Positions 4,322-7,203 of a stretch of DNA of 7,203 nt are shown here, piece by piece; within the stretch, counting starts at the first letter, position 1, and every line of letters starts with the position of its first letter. Location of the stretch: positions 1 through 7,203 of the forward strand of contig NHIV01000066.1 of assembly GCA_002170735.1 (NCBI GenBank), read 5' to 3'. Origin of the DNA: a bacterium TMED198 (lineage in GTDB: Bacteria > Fidelibacterota > Marinisomatia > SCGC-AAA003-L08 > D37C17). The notes under the pieces are model-generated. The model had not been told where the DNA came from. It saw nothing but the letters and a program-made list of their open reading frames with translations, and searched no databases. Position numbers and translations under genes: made by a program.

Positions 4322-7203
4322 ATGAAAAAAAACTTATATTTACACACATATATATTGTTTAGCATTCTGTTGAGTCAAAATGATGGCACTCCACCTAATT
4401 TAATACCCATTTCTTCTTCAAGTGATTATTATCAAGGTAGTGATATAATGATTGAGTCTTTTGTTGAGGATCAGTCTGATATAAGAGATGTTCTTCTATT
4501 CTATAGATTTGAAAAATCAGATAGAACATTTCAAGTTGTAAGTATGAGCTCTTTCAGCAATGTATATCAAGGAACAATACCTGCCAATGAAGTGAATAAT
4601 GAAAAGTTTGAGTACTATGTAATGGCAATAGATGAGTTTGGAAATCAAGCAACCTGGCCAGATCAGAGCCTGTATGATCCTAATGTTTATATGTTATCTG
4701 ATTCAGACATAAAAGATGAGAGTGATTTAAATAAGAAGATTGAATCAAAAGTTGAAGTTAATTTAATTAGTCCAGCAAAATTAGTTCCATATGAAGAAGG
4801 TGTGTCACTTGTGATGGTATCAATATACGATCCTGATCTAGAGATTAATCTTGATGATCTAAAGATTGTTATTGATAAAAAGAATGTGACAAGTTCAAGC
4901 ATAGTATCAACTGAGATGGTAACTTTTGTTCCTCAAAATTTACTCAGTCCTGGCGAGCATTCCATAGAGTTGATAGTGCCATCAAGTGAAATTCATGAAA
5001 TTTTAACCTTTAGAGTGCTTGATCAGGTTGTTTCCCAAGATGCTAGCTCTATTTTTACTAGCTTGAGGGAAGACTACAATCTGAAGGGCAATCTATCATG
5101 GAATGCTGACTTTGATGAATCAGTCTCAAGACCTGATGATGTACATAAACTTAACATAACATCAAAGTTTAACGTTGGAGACTATAAGTTCTCAGTATCA
5201 GGTTTGTTTAACACACATATTATTGATAGGGATGCACTATCTAATCTTAAGAACAACCAAGATATTGATAGAACAAAGTTTATTATGAGCTCACCTTGGC
5301 TTGATTTTAAATATGGCGACTTCACTCCAGACTTTTCGAATCTAACACTAAAAGGTACAAGAGTAAGAGGTTTGTTTACCAAGTTAAAACTTGGATTTAT
5401 TAATTTAACATTTGTAGATGGAGAAACAAAAAATCTAATAAAAGGTGAAACGTCATCAATTTTTTTAGAAGAATCACTTACCCAATCTAAAATAGATAGT
5501 TTAGTTAGCTTAGGTTATACAGGACTAGGCAATGGTGTCTACGATCCAGGCGAAGATTTTATTGATTGCGCAGATTTTGATTCCAATATATGTGAAGGTG
5601 ATGATAATTGGGAAGATGGTTATGGCAATGGTGTCTACGATTTTGGCGAAAAATTTACTGACTTATTTTCAGAGTATAGTTTACACCAAAGAGGCACAAC
5701 TCAAAGAAAATTAACTGGATTAAGATCCCAGCTTAATTTGTTCGACACTTTTACATGGGGCATAAGTGGCTTCACCTCATACGATGATTCAGAATCAATT
5801 CTAATACCAGATTATGCTCTTGATCAGTATGGTCTATATGGAAACCTTGTTGTGGGAAGTGATGTGGGGCTCTTTTTAAACAGCGGAAGAACTAGGCTAA
5901 TTGCTGAGACGGCTATATCAGCCTACAACAACATTTTAGAGCCAAGTGATATCTTTACGGATACTCTTGGGATTGATATTTCAAATGTTGAAAATATTTT
6001 AGGGTTTCCTATTACCAATGATCTGATTGTTGGAGTTGGTGATGGTAGAGGATTGTCGATACCACTTCCTTCAGGCAATGGAGAGTGGGATGATGGAGAA
6101 GAATTTGTTGATTGTGGTATGATGAGTGGTGAATATAGAATATGCTCGGATGACCTTACAGAAACGTATATAGACACGAATGGTAATCAAGATTGGGATC
6201 CTGGAGAGGACTTCGACGATACAAATAATAATGGAATTTGGAACGATAGTTGGGAAAATGAAAATGGAGATATGCTTGGTAATGGAGTTTGGGACGAAGG
6301 GGAGGCCTTTGTAGATGATCCAATGAAGAATGTGGACTATATGAACTATCTAATAGAAGATATAATAAAACGAGGAACTTATAGGATTGAGTTTAGGACC
6401 CCAATCAACTACTTTGAATTTGCCAAGTTTGATATAGTTTCTGAGATGAAAAGAGTTCCGACAAACTTCTCAAGCTTAGGAAACTCAAGCATACAATCAG
6501 ATATTATTAGCAATAAGTCAACTATAAAATCAAAATTTTTTAGAGATCAGATAAGCCTTAGCTTGGGCTTTGAAACTCAAGAAGACAATGTGAATGGTAA
6601 GACTCCACAAGAGAAGACAAAACCAGTAACCACTACATCAGATATCAATAGCATTGGAGTAGCTTTTAACATAACTGGATTTCCCAAAATCAGCTATGCA
6701 TTTAGAAGTATGAAACGATTAGGGGAAAAAGTAGAGTCTCCTAAGTGGGATGAGGGTGAAGCTTTTATAGATTCTGGAGAAATGAATGGTATATGGAATG
6801 AAGGTGAAAGTTTTACTGATGACCCAATCAGCAGTGATAACTCTACAGCTACTCATACAATAAGCCCAACTTATAGACTTAAATTGGGGAGCCAAAGCTA
6901 CAATCTAAGTGGCAATTTCATGCTGATGAAGTATGATGACAAAGAAAACGCGACACTGAATTTTTCAAATAATTCTTATTCTTTATCTGTAACGGCATCA
7001 TACGCAATTCCTTTAACTTTATCTGCTAGTTTAGGGCTGTCATCTAATACTCCGGAAGATATAACACAAAGTCCAACTAATTTTACAGTGTTAAGTGGAA
7101 AGGCTTCGTATAAGTTTAGTCAGAATTTTAGTGCATTTTTTGGAACTAACTTTGTTGTTGGACTAAAAGATAAGAATGGTTACTATGATTCTGGAGAAAT
7201 ATA
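4322..7203 (+). CDS. Very large putative outer-membrane beta-barrel protein with EF-hand-like loop repeats, 3'-partial
   Basis: The frame is open from ATG 4322 to the right edge (960 complete codons, no stop). The start is supported by MKKNLYLHTYILFSILLSQ, a signal peptide with likely cleavage after S18, and by its position 1 base after the previous stop. Residues about 24-114 are an Ig-like domain: PPNL, a VLLFYRF strand, and YYVMAIDEFGNQATWP at 98-113. Residues about 144-234 are a second, weaker beta domain. From about residue 252 the sequence is a long series of alternating polar/hydrophobic strands typical of outer-membrane barrels, for example YKFSVSGLF, GTYRIEFRTP, ISLSLGFET, YSLSVTASYAI and LTLSASLGL. 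It includes GDFTPDFSNLTLKGTRVRG at 332-350, whose 'GD..P.FS.LTL.G.RVRG' form resembles a motif I associate with large FCB-group outer-membrane proteins. Acidic GNGx[WY]DxGExFxD repeats interrupt the strands. I see only four Cys in the visible protein (416, 424, 598, 608). Transport, adhesion or assembly function cannot be told; the family is not recognised with certainty. Confidence 0.93.
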   Translation, partial: MKKNLYLHTYILFSILLSQNDGTPPNLIPISSSSDYYQGSDIMIESFVEDQSDIRDVLLFYRFEKSDRTFQVVSMSSFSNVYQGTIPANEVNNEKFEYYVMAIDEFGNQATWPDQSLYDPNVYMLSDSDIKDESDLNKKIESKVEVNLISPAKLVPYEEGVSLVMVSIYDPDLEINLDDLKIVIDKKNVTSSSIVSTEMVTFVPQNLLSPGEHSIELIVPSSEIHEILTFRVLDQVVSQDASSIFTSLREDYNLKGNLSWNADFDESVSRPDDVHKLNITSKFNVGDYKFSVSGLFNTHIIDRDALSNLKNNQDIDRTKFIMSSPWLDFKYGDFTPDFSNLTLKGTRVRGLFTKLKLGFINLTFVDGETKNLIKGETSSIFLEESLTQSKIDSLVSLGYTGLGNGVYDPGEDFIDCADFDSNICEGDDNWEDGYGNGVYDFGEKFTDLFSEYSLHQRGTTQRKLTGLRSQLNLFDTFTWGISGFTSYDDSESILIPDYALDQYGLYGNLVVGSDVGLFLNSGRTRLIAETAISAYNNILEPSDIFTDTLGIDISNVENILGFPITNDLIVGVGDGRGLSIPLPSGNGEWDDGEEFVDCGMMSGEYRICSDDLTETYIDTNGNQDWDPGEDFDDTNNNGIWNDSWENENGDMLGNGVWDEGEAFVDDPMKNVDYMNYLIEDIIKRGTYRIEFRTPINYFEFAKFDIVSEMKRVPTNFSSLGNSSIQSDIISNKSTIKSKFFRDQISLSLGFETQEDNVNGKTPQEKTKPVTTTSDINSIGVAFNITGFPKISYAFRSMKRLGEKVESPKWDEGEAFIDSGEMNGIWNEGESFTDDPISSDNSTATHTISPTYRLKLGSQSYNLSGNFMLMKYDDKENATLNFSNNSYSLSVTASYAIPLTLSASLGLSSNTPEDITQSPTNFTVLSGKASYKFSQNFSAFFGTNFVVGLKDKNGYYDSGEI
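5528..5545 (+). repeat. 18-bp exact direct repeat, copy 1 (within gene 3)
   Basis: GGCAATGGTGTCTACGAT encodes GNGVYD. It recurs identically at 5624-5641 in the same frame, and in both copies three differing bases are followed by GGCGAA. Identical codon choice suggests a fairly recent duplication of a loop unit, 96 bp (32 codons) apart, whereas the other copies use different codons. Confidence 0.9.
5624..5641 (+). repeat. 18-bp exact direct repeat, copy 2 (within gene 3)
   Basis: This is the second identical copy of the 18-base unit at 5528-5545. The 96-base offset is a multiple of three, so loss or gain of one unit by recombination would keep the reading frame. Confidence 0.9.

Larger units (their letters stand above)
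5528..7198 (+). repeat. EF-hand/calcium-loop-like GNGx[WY]DxGExFxD repeats in gene 3
   Basis: Nine copies are visible: GNGVYDPGEDFID (5528-5566), GNGVYDFGEKFTD (5624-5662), GNGEWDDGEEFVD (6074-6112), DTNGNQDWDPGEDFDD (6173-6220), DTNNNGIWNDSWE (6218-6256), DMLGNGVWDEGEAFVDD (6269-6319), a short KWDEGEAFID (6743-6772), MNGIWNEGESFTDD (6782-6823) and DKNGYYDSGE (7169-7198), the last at the window edge. Copy 4, DTNGNQDWDPGE, fits the 12-residue EF-hand loop exactly at the key positions: D1, N3, N5, hydrophobic 8, D9, E12. The others keep N5, G6, aromatic 8, D/N9 and E12 but often lose D1 or D3. Such loops commonly bind Ca2+ in dockerin and TSP3-like repeats; binding here is inferred. The copies form four clusters separated by 115-142 residues of beta-strand-rich sequence. 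Confidence 0.85.

Noticed and set aside
4687..4902. Reverse-strand open stretch of 71 codons
   Set aside because: It is antisense to the Ig-like region of gene 3, which is continuous and convincing. Nothing suggests independent coding.
5528..5641. Direct repeats as a possible CRISPR or mobile-element footprint
   Set aside because: There are only two exact copies, in frame and coding for GNGVYD within a protein repeat family. There is no regular spacer array and no inverted repeats.
5532..5714. Forward +1-frame open stretch of 60 codons starting at ATG 5532
   Set aside because: It overlaps the calcium-loop repeats of gene 3, and its own internal repeat (MVSTI) is only the shifted reading of the 18-base duplication.
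5923..6177. Reverse-strand open stretch of 84 codons
   Set aside because: It is opposite gene 3 and reads as a Ser/Pro-rich shadow of Gly/Asp/Glu-rich forward codons; no domain or signal.

Overview
The window is almost entirely protein-coding, on the + strand, and holds three consecutive genes of what looks like one operon for exported, cell-envelope proteins. Only 2 bases separate genes 1 and 2, and only 1 base separates genes 2 and 3. Both outer genes are cut by the window edges, so neither the promoter nor the terminator is visible. There are no RNA genes, mobile elements, CRISPR arrays or non-coding stretches longer than a few bases.

Organism (inference): the DNA is AT-rich with low-GC codon use (many AAT, GAT, TTA, ATA) and at least one TTG start. 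Gene 3 carries repeats of the form GNGx[WY]DxGExFxD, sometimes followed by a D-C...C segment. From memory, such repeats are common in secreted and outer-membrane proteins of marine Neomarinimicrobiota (Marinimicrobia/SAR406) and relatives in the wider Bacteroidota/FCB group. The signal peptides, predicted outer-membrane barrel and Ig/FN3-rich proteins fit a Gram-negative FCB-type bacterium. The assignment is tentative.

Layout: (1) Bases 2-3139 hold the 3' part (1045 codons) of a large protein with about nine fibronectin-III/Ig-like repeats, each marked by a Y-[YF]-W-[KR]-[VI] strand; its true start lies upstream of the window. (2) Bases 3142-4320 encode a 392-residue secreted FecR-domain protein with an acidic Pro/Glu linker, a bacterial Ig-like domain and a Lys-rich tail, starting at TTG behind a good Shine-Dalgarno. 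(3) Bases 4322-7203 hold a very large open frame (at least 960 codons, running off the right edge). It has a signal peptide, two Ig-like domains and a long beta-strand-rich, outer-membrane-barrel-like region, interrupted by four clusters of EF-hand-like acidic loops and two cysteine pairs.

How they may work together (inference): all three products should leave the cytoplasm. A reasonable model is an envelope or surface assembly in which gene 3 is the outer-membrane anchor with Ca2+-binding surface loops, gene 1 is an extended FN3-type adhesin or scaffold, and gene 2 is a periplasmic or surface FecR/Ig adaptor. No sigma-factor, TonB or enzymatic gene is visible here, so function cannot be named more precisely. 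The most unusual feature is the clustered calcium-loop-like insertions in the putative barrel of gene 3.
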